Origin: Alphaproteobacteria bacterium
Lineage (GTDB): Bacteria > Pseudomonadota > Alphaproteobacteria > SHVZ01
DNA: 47,143 nt
NCBI GenBank assembly: GCA_016869375.1
Contig: VGEH01000016.1
Location: 1-47,143, forward strand
Reading direction: 5' to 3'
This document shows, in pieces, positions 26,942-35,299 of this stretch; positions within the stretch are counted from its first letter, which is position 1, and each line of letters opens with the position of its first letter. The translations under genes were made by a program, and so were the position numbers. The notes beneath the pieces are model-generated. The model was not told the DNA's origin, made no database searches, and saw only the letters and a list, made by a program, of their open reading frames with translations.

Positions 26942-28471
26942 ATGTCCAAGCGTCCGCGCATCGCGATCCTCGGCTTCGTGCTCGAAAGCAACCGCTTCGC
27001 ACCAGTGGTCACACGCGCGGACTTCGAGCGCGTCGGGTACTTCGAGGGTCAGGCGATCCTGGACGAGATCAGGAAACCTTATCCGGCGATCGATGAGAGC
27101 CTCACCGCCTTCGCCAAGACGATGGGCGAGTCCGGCGACTGGGAACCGGCGCCGGTGATCTTCGCCAACGGTGCCGCCGCGGGGCCCTGCGATCACGCCT
27201 TCTTCCTCGAGCTGATGGCCAGGATGCGCGCAGGGCTCGAGGCAGCGATGCCACTCGACGGCGTCTATTTCGCTCAGCATGGGGCGGCGATCACCACCGA
27301 GCACCACGACCCCGACGGGCTGATGTTCCAGATGGCGCGCGACGTTGTCGGCAAAGGCGTGCCGATCATCGCCACGCTCGATCTCCACTCCAACATCTCC
27401 GAGCTGATGGTCTCCGCGACGAGCATGCTCTGCGGCTACATCACCAACCCGCATGTCGACATGTGGGACCGCGGCGCCGAGGCCGCGAGAGCGATGCGCG
27501 AGCTCCTGGCCGGCGTGCAGTATTTCCCGACCTTCATCCGCCTGCCGCTGGTGGCGCCGTCGGTCACAATGCTGACTGCCCGCGGCCCCTATGGCGACCT
27601 GATCAATCTCGGCCAGGCGCGGCAGAAGAAGGAGAACGCGATCGCCAATGTGACGATCATGGGCGGCTTCGCCTGGGCCGATACGCCCGATAACGGCATG
27701 GCGATCGTCGTCACCTCGCGCGGTTCGGCCGAGCCGGGCCAAAGTCTCGCGCGCGACCTCGCCAAGTCCTGCTGGGCCGATCGAGAGCGCTACCAGGTGA
27801 GGCTGACGCCGCTCGAAGAGGCGATCCGCATGATGAAGGAGCTCAACCGCGACAAGCAGAAGCCCCCGCTCCTCTTCGCCGATGTCGCCGACAATCCGGG
27901 CGGCGGCGCGCGCGGCAACACCACCTGGATCCTCAAGGCCGCCCACGACGCCGGCGTCGAAGACACGGCGATCACGCCCTTCTACGACGAAGAGCTCGCA
28001 GCGGAAGCGCACAAGCTCGGTTGCGGCACCAGGTTCCATGCCCGCTTCAACCGCTCCGAGACCAACGAGTTCTCCAAATCGTTCGAGGCGGAAGCGATCG
28101 TACGCAACCTCTCCGACGGCGTCATCGTCGGTCGCCGCGGCACCGGTGCCGGCACCACGATGAATCTCGGGCCGACGGCGACGCTCCAGGTCGGCGGCAT
28201 CCGCGTCGTGGTGATCTCGAACCGCACCCAGGCGCTCGACTACGGCTATTTCGAGAGCTTCGGCGTTCCGGTCGACCAGATGCGCTCGCTGGTGGTGAAG
28301 TCGCGCGGTCATTTCCGCGCCGGCTTCGACCACCTGTTCACGCCCGATCGTGTGATCGAGGTCGACTGCCCCGGCCTCGTCTCGCCTATCCTTTCCCGAT
28401 ACCCGTGGAAGGGCTTGCCTCGCCCGGTCTACCCGATGGACCCGGATGCCAAGTGGTCAGCGGCCGACTAA
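26942..28471 (+). CDS. M81-family metallopeptidase (microcystinase MlrC-like)
   Basis: The 509-aa protein has the MlrC two-domain layout. The N-terminal DUF1485/M81 domain opens RIAILGFVLESNRFAP, with GVYFAQHGAAITTEHHDPDG carrying a metal-binding aspartate and histidines, and TLDLHSNIS holding another. The C-terminal MlrC domain includes DVADNPGGGARGNTT. MlrC hydrolyses linearised microcystin and related peptides; relatives with other substrates are common in soil proteobacteria, so a general peptide or amide hydrolase role is safer. It is divergent from the DUF1028/Opp operon (109-base spacer) and likely functions with it. GGAG lies 7 bases before the ATG. Confidence 0.92.
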   Translation: MSKRPRIAILGFVLESNRFAPVVTRADFERVGYFEGQAILDEIRKPYPAIDESLTAFAKTMGESGDWEPAPVIFANGAAAGPCDHAFFLELMARMRAGLEAAMPLDGVYFAQHGAAITTEHHDPDGLMFQMARDVVGKGVPIIATLDLHSNISELMVSATSMLCGYITNPHVDMWDRGAEAARAMRELLAGVQYFPTFIRLPLVAPSVTMLTARGPYGDLINLGQARQKKENAIANVTIMGGFAWADTPDNGMAIVVTSRGSAEPGQSLARDLAKSCWADRERYQVRLTPLEEAIRMMKELNRDKQKPPLLFADVADNPGGGARGNTTWILKAAHDAGVEDTAITPFYDEELAAEAHKLGCGTRFHARFNRSETNEFSKSFEAEAIVRNLSDGVIVGRRGTGAGTTMNLGPTATLQVGGIRVVVISNRTQALDYGYFESFGVPVDQMRSLVVKSRGHFRAGFDHLFTPDRVIEVDCPGLVSPILSRYPWKGLPRPVYPMDPDAKWSAAD

Positions 28472-29073
28472 GGCTTCCTGAGCACGAGGTGAAAGACATG
28501 CCAATGCTTCGGCTTGCCGCGCGCCGTGGCCTCGTCCGACTCCTTCTCTTCGAGCTGCTCGACAATGAAACCTGAGACCAGCCGCTCGACGGCGGCGCGG
28601 TCGTGGATCGTCATGCCCGGCTTCCCGGCCCAGCCGTCCTTCGGGCCATAGAGCTGGCCGGCGAAGCGCCCGCCCGACCTGAGGCGCGCTCCGATCCTGG
28701 CCCAGGCTCGCTCGAAGCCTGCGGACTCGAGCAGCGGCAGCACGAAGCTGGCGTTTATCAGATCGGCCTCCGGCCAGTCCGTATCCTCGATTCGGGCGAC
28801 ACGCGCCTTGAGCGCCGTATTGTCCAGCATGCCGTCGCGGCGACGGAGACGTGCGACGCCTTCCTCGCTCGAATCGATGGCGAGCACACGCCAGCCGCGG
28901 CGCAGGAGTTCGACCGTGTCGCGGCCGTCGCCGCAGCCGAGGTCCACAGCGAAGCCCGGGGCGGCGAACGCGGCGGCGGCCTGCACGAGGGTCGGACGCG
29001 GCGGGCGTCCCTTGACGCCCTCGTAGTAGTCCTTGAAGTCGTCGCGCGTGCTATCGTCCGGCGCGTTGGTCAT
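28468..29073 (-). CDS. Class I SAM-dependent methyltransferase
   Basis: The 201-aa cytosolic enzyme has the SAM-binding motif AVDLGCGDGRDTVELL (about 42-57), the acidic second strand VLAIDSS, and an aromatic pattern of the TehB/type 11 group. The N-terminal DFKDYYEGVKGRPPRPTL is typical of small TehB-like methyltransferases. The substrate is not predictable. It is convergent with the M81 gene (4-base overlap) and divergent from the HutD-like gene (14-base gap). Confidence 0.85.
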   Translation of the reverse strand: MTNAPDDSTRDDFKDYYEGVKGRPPRPTLVQAAAAFAAPGFAVDLGCGDGRDTVELLRRGWRVLAIDSSEEGVARLRRRDGMLDNTALKARVARIEDTDWPEADLINASFVLPLLESAGFERAWARIGARLRSGGRFAGQLYGPKDGWAGKPGMTIHDRAAVERLVSGFIVEQLEEKESDEATARGKPKHWHVFHLVLRKP

Positions 29074-29087
29074 CGGAGGATGAGATC

Positions 29088-29669
29088 ATGGCCGGGCGGG
29101 TACGTCATGTGGCCGCCTCCCAGTACAAAACGGTGCCGTGGCGGAACGGCGGCGGCATGACAGCCGAGATCGCGATCGAGCCGGAAGGCGCGGCCGTCGA
29201 TTCCAAGTTCCTCTGGCGTCTCTCCCTTGCCCGCATCGACCGCGGCGGTCCGTTCTCGCCCTTCGAAGGCTATGACCGTACCATCGCGCTGATAGCCGGC
29301 GCCGGCATGGTCCTGAACTTCCGCGAGCGCGGCTCTGCGCGGATCGACAAGCCGCTGCAGCTTCTCGCCTTCTCCGGCGAATGGGCCCCGGGCTGCGCGC
29401 TGGTCGAAGGCCCGACGGAAGACCTCAACGTGATGACCGACCGCGCACGTATCCGCCACCAGGTCCAGCTCCTGGAAGCAAGTCCATCCGGAAGGCCCGC
29501 CAAGATAGCGCCGACGCTCGCGATCTTCGCGCCGACCAGCGGTCGCGCCACAATCGATGGCGAGGCATTGCAGCTCGGCGAACGCGACACGGTTATCGCC
29601 GAGGGCGCCGCTCAAGTGACCTTCGCTTCGGGCGGCCCGGCGCTCTCCATCGGTCTCTTTACGATCTGA
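29088..29669 (+). CDS. HutD/Ves-family cupin-like protein
   Basis: The 193-aa protein has the conserved opening WRNGGGMTAEIAIEP, then WRLSLARIDRGGPFSPFEGYDRTI and LAFSGEWAPGC, which mark the HutD/Ves family (bicupin fold). Members often lie in histidine-utilisation operons and are thought to limit Hut induction; no hut gene is visible here, so the function is open. The ribosome binding site is GGAGG about 8 bases before the ATG. The stop is 3 bases from that of the convergent PagL-like gene. Confidence 0.88.
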   Translation: MAGRVRHVAASQYKTVPWRNGGGMTAEIAIEPEGAAVDSKFLWRLSLARIDRGGPFSPFEGYDRTIALIAGAGMVLNFRERGSARIDKPLQLLAFSGEWAPGCALVEGPTEDLNVMTDRARIRHQVQLLEASPSGRPAKIAPTLAIFAPTSGRATIDGEALQLGERDTVIAEGAAQVTFASGGPALSIGLFTI

Positions 29670-29672
29670 GGC

Positions 29673-30173
29673 CTATCTCGACCCGATCGGCCAGGAGTAG
29701 GTCAGCATCAGCGACTCCGCTCCCGGGTTCTTCTTGTTCTTGCCGAGGCCAGCATTGGAGAGGTGATGGAAGGCGATGCCGACGCGGGCATCGTTGTCCA
29801 TCCGGTACTGTAACGCCGCGCCCGTCCGGAACTCCAGCGTATGACCGAGATCCTTGCCGTTGCCTCGATGGTAGGCGCCGACGGCGGCGCTCGGCGTCAG
29901 CACGACACGCTTGTCGAGCCACCAGATCTCCAAGGCGAGGCCGGCATAGCCGTAGGCGGCGCTGTCGGTCGTCGCCATCACGCCGGCCATCGGGCGGAAC
30001 CACCAAAGGGCCGGCTTGCCGCGCCACTCGAGGCGCGCCTCGCCTGCCGCCCCGTCATCGAGCATGTCGAAGATGCCCATCGAGACGTCGAGCAGGTGGC
30101 CCGTCTCCGCCGCGACGGCGGGGCTTGTGGCAAGGAGCGCGGCAGCAGCCAGGGCGGGAGCGATCCGTTTCAC
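29673..30173 (-). CDS. PagL-like lipid A 3-O-deacylase (acyloxyacyl hydrolase)
   Basis: The 166-aa exported protein (signal peptide ending AVAA at about 22) has the PagL signature FHHLSNAGLG near its C-terminus, with the catalytic candidates His137, Ser139 and Glu153, and alternating hydrophobic strands compatible with an 8-stranded outer-membrane barrel. PagL removes the 3-linked acyl chain of lipid A and lowers endotoxicity. The GTG start overlaps the RraA gene by 4 bases (GTGA), preceded by GAGGGGGA. It is the last gene of a three-gene operon. Confidence 0.85.
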   Translation of the reverse strand: MKRIAPALAAAALLATSPAVAAETGHLLDVSMGIFDMLDDGAAGEARLEWRGKPALWWFRPMAGVMATTDSAAYGYAGLALEIWWLDKRVVLTPSAAVGAYHRGNGKDLGHTLEFRTGAALQYRMDNDARVGIAFHHLSNAGLGKNKKNPGAESLMLTYSWPIGSR

Positions 30174-30919
30174 TTCTTCGTCCCCCTCTTCGCCTTGCCG
30201 GCCTTCGGCTTCCACTTCGCGTACTCGGCCTTCACCGCGTCGCGCGGCGGGTAGAGGCCGAAGATCGAGCGGCCTTCCCAGACCTTCTCGGTGACGAAAT
30301 GCTCGAATCGCTCCTGCGCCGCGGCGTCCTTGGCGACCTCGTCGGCGAGATGGCGCGGGATCACGACGACGCCCTCCTGGTCGCCGAAGATCACGTCGCC
30401 CGGATAGACGCCGACATTGGCGCAGGCAATCGGCACGTTGAGATCGACCGCGTGATGATGGATGAGGTTGGTCGGGGCCGACGGCCCCTGCGCATATGTG
30501 GGGAAGGGCAGCGCCGCGATGCCGGGCGAGTCGCGTAGACCGCCATCGGTGACGACGCCGGCAGCGCCCCGCTTCATCATGCGGGTGACCAGGATCGAGC
30601 CGGCCGAGGCCGCGCGCATGTCGCCGCGGCAATCCATGACTAGAACATGGCCTGGCGGAATCTCCTCGACCGCTTTCCGCTGCGGATGCTCCCAGTCCTC
30701 GAAGACGCCGAGATGGTCGAGGTCCTCGCGGGCCGGGATGTAGCGGAGCGTATAGGCCTCGCCGACCATGACTGGCGCATCCGGGTTGAGCGGCCTCAGG
30801 CCGATGAGGAAGACGTTGCGGAAGCCGCGCTTGAACAGCTGCGTCGTCAGCGTCGCCGAGGAGCACTGCGCCAGCAGCTTTTGGGTGTCCGGCTTGAGCG
30901 GGGCCAGCTTCCTGGTCAT
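30170..30919 (-). CDS. RraA-family protein (HMG/oxaloacetate aldolase type)
   Basis: The 249-aa protein has the RraA/HMG-aldolase fold signature: GAAGVVTDGGLRDSPGI, with the metal- and substrate-binding Gly/Asp/Arg/Asp residues, and GVYPGDVIFGDQEGVVVIP. A C-terminal basic tail (KAGKAKRGTKK) extends beyond the usual end. Proteins of this family either inhibit RNase E or cleave 4-hydroxy-4-methyl-2-oxoglutarate; the motif set and length favour an aldolase-like enzyme. The start overlaps the stop of the iminopeptidase gene (ATGA). Confidence 0.87.
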   Translation of the reverse strand: MTRKLAPLKPDTQKLLAQCSSATLTTQLFKRGFRNVFLIGLRPLNPDAPVMVGEAYTLRYIPAREDLDHLGVFEDWEHPQRKAVEEIPPGHVLVMDCRGDMRAASAGSILVTRMMKRGAAGVVTDGGLRDSPGIAALPFPTYAQGPSAPTNLIHHHAVDLNVPIACANVGVYPGDVIFGDQEGVVVIPRHLADEVAKDAAAQERFEHFVTEKVWEGRSIFGLYPPRDAVKAEYAKWKPKAGKAKRGTKK

Positions 30920-31884
30920 GTCATCACCTTCTCTTCGGCAAAACTGCGGAACCGGTCGGTCGCGCGGAGCAACTGGCTCTTGACGCCAGGCTCGAGCGCC
31001 GAGTGACCAGCATCGGGCACGATCACATACTCGGCTTCGGGCCAGGCGCGCGTCAGCTCGTCGGCCGTCACGATCGGGCAAACCATGTCGTATCGGCCCT
31101 GGACGATTACGGTCGGAATCCGCCGGATCCGATCGATCCCGGCAAGCAGCCCCGCCGGCGGCAGGAACGAGCCGTTGACGAAATAGTGCGCCTCGATGCG
31201 CGCCAGGCCGAGCGCATGGCTGTCGGACGAGAACTGCGCCACCAGCTCCGGATTGGGCAACAGCGTCGAGCAGGCACCCTCGTATCGGCTCCACGCCCGC
31301 GCATAAGGCAGATGCACCGCTGGATCGGGATGGACGAGGCGCCGGTGATAAGCATGCAGAAGATCGCCGCGCTCGACCTCGGGGATGGGCTCGGCGAAGG
31401 CACGCCACGCCTCCGGGTAGACCGAGCGGATACCGTTGATGAACCAATCGATCTCGCTGTCCCGCGCCAGGAAGATCCCGCGCAGCACGAAGGCGAGGCA
31501 GCGCTCCGGATGAGCCTGGCCGTAGGCGAGCGCCAGGGTCGAGCCCCAGGAGCCACCGAACACAACCCAGCGGTCGATCCGGAGATGGCGCCGGAGTTTC
31601 TCGATGTCGCGGACCAGATGCGGGGTCGTGTTGTCATCGAGCGAGCCGAGCGGCGTCGAGCGCCCGGAACCGCGCTGATCGAAGATGACGATGCGGTAGA
31701 CGCGCGGATCGAAGAACCGGCGATGGGTCGGCGATGCCCCGGCGCCCGGACCGCCGTGGAGGAACAGCACCGGGAGCCCGTCGGGATTGCCAGAGACCTC
31801 CCAGTACATGACATGGCCGGCGTCGAGGTCGAGCCGGCCATGCGCGTGCGGGTCGATCTCGGGATAGAGCTCGGCTTGGGTCAT
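30916..31884 (-). CDS. pip: Proline iminopeptidase
   Basis: This cytosolic alpha/beta-hydrolase removes N-terminal proline from peptides. The 322-aa length is typical. The oxyanion motif HGGPG is at 43-47, DQRGSGRS at 69-76, the nucleophile Ser112 in GGSWGS, the acid in GRYDMVCP and the base in DAGHSALE. The ATG at 31884 matches the family start (ELYPEI near residues 5-10). Long open sequence upstream is a shadow of the M48 gene. It leads the pip, RraA, PagL-like operon with 4-base overlaps. Confidence 0.95.
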   Translation of the reverse strand: MTQAELYPEIDPHAHGRLDLDAGHVMYWEVSGNPDGLPVLFLHGGPGAGASPTHRRFFDPRVYRIVIFDQRGSGRSTPLGSLDDNTTPHLVRDIEKLRRHLRIDRWVVFGGSWGSTLALAYGQAHPERCLAFVLRGIFLARDSEIDWFINGIRSVYPEAWRAFAEPIPEVERGDLLHAYHRRLVHPDPAVHLPYARAWSRYEGACSTLLPNPELVAQFSSDSHALGLARIEAHYFVNGSFLPPAGLLAGIDRIRRIPTVIVQGRYDMVCPIVTADELTRAWPEAEYVIVPDAGHSALEPGVKSQLLRATDRFRSFAEEKVMT

Positions 31885-31962
31885 GGGGCGCGGATCATAA
31901 CGATGGGACCGCCGGCTTGGCAAAGAACGTGTAGAACCCGCATGATGCCACTTGAAACGCCC

Positions 31963-33405
31963 ATGATTCGCGCTTTCACCCTCGTTGCTCTTCTGCTTCT
32001 GCCTGCCCTCGCGGGTTGCGCCGTCAATCCGGCGACCGGCGAACGGAATTTCACCATCATGGGGCCGGAGAGCGAGAACCGCGTCGGGCGGGAGCAGCAT
32101 CCCCAGATCGTGCGTGCCTTCGGCGGCGCCTATCCGGATCGCCGCGTCCAGGACTACGTAACACGGGTTGGGCGGTCGGTCGCACGCGTGACCGAGACGC
32201 CGACCGTCGAGTTCACCTTCACTGTCCTCGACTCGCCGTCCGTCAACGCCTTCGCCCTCCCAGGAGGCTATGTCTATGTGACGCGCGGCCTGCTTGCGCT
32301 CGCCTCGGACGAGGCCGAGCTCGCCGGCGTGCTGGCGCATGAGATCGCCCATATCACGGCGCGCCACTCGGCCCAGCGATACAGCCAGCAGGTCGTGGCC
32401 GGGCTCGGCGCCGCCGTGGTCGGCGCCATCACCGGATCGGACGACATCGCCGACACCTTCTCCTTCGGCGCATCCACGGTCCTGCAGAGCTACTCGCGCG
32501 ATCAGGAGTTCGAAGCGGACACGCTCGGCCTCCGCTATCTGGGGCGCGCCGGCTACGCGCTGGATGCCATGGCCAGCCTGCTGGGCAAGCTCGACCGGCA
32601 CTCGCGCTTCGAGGCCGAGCTGACCGGCCAGCCGGCGGGGCAGATTGACGCGCGCAACATCATGGCGACGCATCCACGCACGCTCGACCGGGTCGAGCGC
32701 GCGGCGGCGGTGGCCGGACCCGGCGAGGGTCGGCGCGATCGCGAGACCTATCTCCAGCTCATCGACGGCATCGTCTATGGCGACGATCCCGACCACGGCT
32801 TCGTGCGTGGTCAGAGCTTCGTCCATCCTGGGCTCGGCGTCCGCTTCGAGGTGCCGACCGGGTTCCAGCTCGTGAACGGGTCGCGTCAGGTCGTGGCGCA
32901 GAGTCCGAACGGCGCGGCGATCGCGTTCGATTCCATCCGCACCGAGCCGATCATGATGACCGACTACATCCGCAACATCTGGGGACGGAGCCTCTCGGTC
33001 ACCGACGTGGCGATGCTCGAGGTCAGCGGCTTCGACGCCGCAGCCGCGGGCTCGGTCCGCATCCAGGTGCGGCGCGGCCCGCTCGATCTTCGCCTCGTCG
33101 CCATCCGCAAGGAGATGACGGTCTATCGCTTCCTGTTCCTGACGCCACCATCCCTGACCCAGCCACTCTCGGGCGAGCTGCAGCGGGTCACGAACAGCTT
33201 CCGCCGGCTGAGCCCGAGCGAGATCGCCGCGGTCAAGCCGCAGCGGATTCGCCTGCACGCCGTGCGGCCGGGCGAGACCCGCGCGCAGCTGATCGACTAC
33301 ATGGCGCGGGAGCGCGGGCGCGAGCGGCGCTTCGACATCATGAATGGCTTCGCGGAAGGGGCAACGCCGCCGCCGGGGAGCCTGATCAAGGTCGTCGCCG
33401 AATGA
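31963..33405 (+). CDS. M48-family zinc protease lipoprotein with a LysM-like C-terminus
   Basis: The 480-aa protein has a lipoprotein signal (lipobox LAGC, Cys19), then the M48 domain with HEIAH at 126-130 and the third ligand in EFEADTLGL. It resembles the BepA/LoiP-type periplasmic proteases that police outer-membrane assembly. Residues about 435-480 (VRPGETRAQLIDYM, ending SLIKVVAE) look like a LysM-type peptidoglycan-binding unit. Two ATGs 18-21 bases upstream are alternative starts; the chosen one best frames the signal peptide. Its end overlaps the adenylate cyclase gene by 4 bases. Confidence 0.9.
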   Translation: MIRAFTLVALLLLPALAGCAVNPATGERNFTIMGPESENRVGREQHPQIVRAFGGAYPDRRVQDYVTRVGRSVARVTETPTVEFTFTVLDSPSVNAFALPGGYVYVTRGLLALASDEAELAGVLAHEIAHITARHSAQRYSQQVVAGLGAAVVGAITGSDDIADTFSFGASTVLQSYSRDQEFEADTLGLRYLGRAGYALDAMASLLGKLDRHSRFEAELTGQPAGQIDARNIMATHPRTLDRVERAAAVAGPGEGRRDRETYLQLIDGIVYGDDPDHGFVRGQSFVHPGLGVRFEVPTGFQLVNGSRQVVAQSPNGAAIAFDSIRTEPIMMTDYIRNIWGRSLSVTDVAMLEVSGFDAAAAGSVRIQVRRGPLDLRLVAIRKEMTVYRFLFLTPPSLTQPLSGELQRVTNSFRRLSPSEIAAVKPQRIRLHAVRPGETRAQLIDYMARERGRERRFDIMNGFAEGATPPPGSLIKVVAE

Positions 33406-35222
33406 GCCTCGAGCTGGCACCTGAGCCGAACCGCCGACGATCCTGGCGACCGCGCATCCCCATCCTGGTCGTGCTCCTGGTCGGCATCGGTGGGCTCGTC
33501 GCCGCCGCCGTGCTCAGCGTGCTCGCGATCGGGCTCGGCTCCAGCACGCGCAACACCTACGACCTGCTCGCCGACAAGGCCGATCTTGTCATGAGCTCGG
33601 TCGAGCAGCAGATACGCCTCCACCTCGAGCCCGCGCGCCACCAGGCGGAATTCGTAGCGCAAATGGTGGCGGCGCGGGAGCTCGACATCGCGAACCGGGC
33701 TCAGCTCACCGATGCGCTCTACGTGGCGCAGGCGGCAACGCCGGAGGTCAACAGCCTTGTGCTTCTCGACACGGCACTGCAGGCGATCATCGTCTCCCGC
33801 ACCGGTGTCGTTACCTTCCAGGACTGGAGCGACGACGGGATGACGCGCGAGCGCCTGGAGGAGGCAAGCCGGACCAAGCAGGCCTATTGGGGCGAGGTAT
33901 TGTGGACGCGCCAGCTCGGCGCGTTCATCAACCTGCGTATGCCGCTTTGGCGCGACGGCGCCTTCGTCGGCGCGATCGCAGCGCCTGTCCAGGTCGGTAA
34001 CCTGTCGCGAACGCTCCAGACTATCCCCGGCGCAACGATCGGCCGTGCGTTTGTCCTGCGCGGTCGCGACGAAGTCCTTGCTCATCCCCACCTTGCCGGT
34101 CAGCGTTCGGTCGCGACGGACGAACGCCAGCCTCTGCCGCGGCTCGATCAGGTTGACGACCCAATCCTCGCGCGCGTCTGGGACGAGAAGCGCGCGCCAC
34201 TCGAGACCCTTCAACGGCGAACCGAGAGCCATTTGGTCGAGGTTGACGGCCGGACCTACGTCTTCCTCACGCGCGAGCTGCGCGGCTTCGGACCGACGCC
34301 CTGGATCATCGGAACCTATCTGGATCAGGAGGACGTCGAGCGCGAGCTGCTGCGGCTCCTGAGAGCCCTTCTCGCGGGCGCGGGCGTCCTCGTGGTGGCG
34401 CTGATCGCCGCATTCGGCTTCGCCCGCCTGCTCGGACGGCCGATCCTGGCGCTCGCCCGAACCGCGGAAGCGGTCAGGCGCCTTGATCTCGCTTCCGCAA
34501 CGCCGCTCAAGCGCAGCGTCGTACGCGAGCTCGACGAGGCAGGCCGCGCCGTCAATCAGATGCTCACCGGACTCCGCTGGTTTGAAACCTATGTACCAAG
34601 ACGACTCGTGAGTAACCTGATCGGCCGGCGGACGACGACGATTGCCTCGGCCGAGCGCCGCGTCACGGTGCTGTTCACCGACATTCGCGGCTTCACGAGC
34701 CTGTCCGAGCGGCTGTCGACCGCTGAAGTCGCAGCGCTGCTCAACGAGCACTTCGCGCTGCTCGACCGTATCGTCAATGTCGAAGACGGCATCGTCGACA
34801 AGTACATCGGCGATAGTGTCATGGCGTTCTGGGGCGCGCCTGCGATCGAGCCGGATCACGCTGCCCGCGCCATCCGCGCCGCCCGCACGATGATGGAAAG
34901 CGTCGCCTCGGACAACCGCCGCCGGAACGCCGATGGCCGTCCGATCATCCGCGTCGCGATCGGCATCCACACCGGGCCTGCCATCGTCGGCAACGTCGGT
35001 CCCGCGGGGCGCGTCAACTACACAATCGTCGGCGACACCGTGAACACCGCGACCAGGATCCTCGGCGAGGCGAAGGCGGTCGACGACCCGGCCGATGTCG
35101 TGGTGATGGCGAGCGGCGAGACGATCCGTGCCGCCGGCCAGGAGGCGCGCAACAGCCAGACGGTCGGGACACGGCAGCTTCGCGGCCGGATGGAGGCCAT
35201 CGAGCTCTTCCGCGTCCTCTAG
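33402..35222 (+). CDS. Membrane adenylate cyclase (class III) with periplasmic sensor domain
   Basis: The 606-aa protein has TM1 (about 19-45), a large extracytoplasmic region (about 48-315, Cache-like by its length and spacing), TM2 (about 320-342), a HAMP-like linker (343-395) and a class III cyclase domain (about 418-590). The metal-binding Asp427 (FTDIRGF) and Asp471 (GDSVMAFWG), the adenine-specifying Lys467 and Thr541, and Asn548/Arg552 for transition-state binding are present, so it should make cAMP. The ATGA overlap with the M48 protease gene indicates coupled translation, suggesting the pair responds to an envelope condition. Confidence 0.93.
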   Translation: MSLELAPEPNRRRSWRPRIPILVVLLVGIGGLVAAAVLSVLAIGLGSSTRNTYDLLADKADLVMSSVEQQIRLHLEPARHQAEFVAQMVAARELDIANRAQLTDALYVAQAATPEVNSLVLLDTALQAIIVSRTGVVTFQDWSDDGMTRERLEEASRTKQAYWGEVLWTRQLGAFINLRMPLWRDGAFVGAIAAPVQVGNLSRTLQTIPGATIGRAFVLRGRDEVLAHPHLAGQRSVATDERQPLPRLDQVDDPILARVWDEKRAPLETLQRRTESHLVEVDGRTYVFLTRELRGFGPTPWIIGTYLDQEDVERELLRLLRALLAGAGVLVVALIAAFGFARLLGRPILALARTAEAVRRLDLASATPLKRSVVRELDEAGRAVNQMLTGLRWFETYVPRRLVSNLIGRRTTTIASAERRVTVLFTDIRGFTSLSERLSTAEVAALLNEHFALLDRIVNVEDGIVDKYIGDSVMAFWGAPAIEPDHAARAIRAARTMMESVASDNRRRNADGRPIIRVAIGIHTGPAIVGNVGPAGRVNYTIVGDTVNTATRILGEAKAVDDPADVVVMASGETIRAAGQEARNSQTVGTRQLRGRMEAIELFRVL

Positions 35223-35299
35223 GCGACGGGAACCAAGATCCTGGACGCCGGTTTATCAGGGGCCGAATTCGCGCCCTCGCGAGCCGACGGAGGATCCCT

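Noticed and set aside
26453..28333. 626-codon open frame on the minus strand opposite the M81 gene
   Set aside because: Composition is shadow-like, and it covers recognised genes on both strands (M81 on plus, part of DUF1028 on minus).
31003..31962. Upstream extension of the M48 protease frame
   Set aside because: It is antisense to the proline iminopeptidase; the lipoprotein signal starts at 31963.
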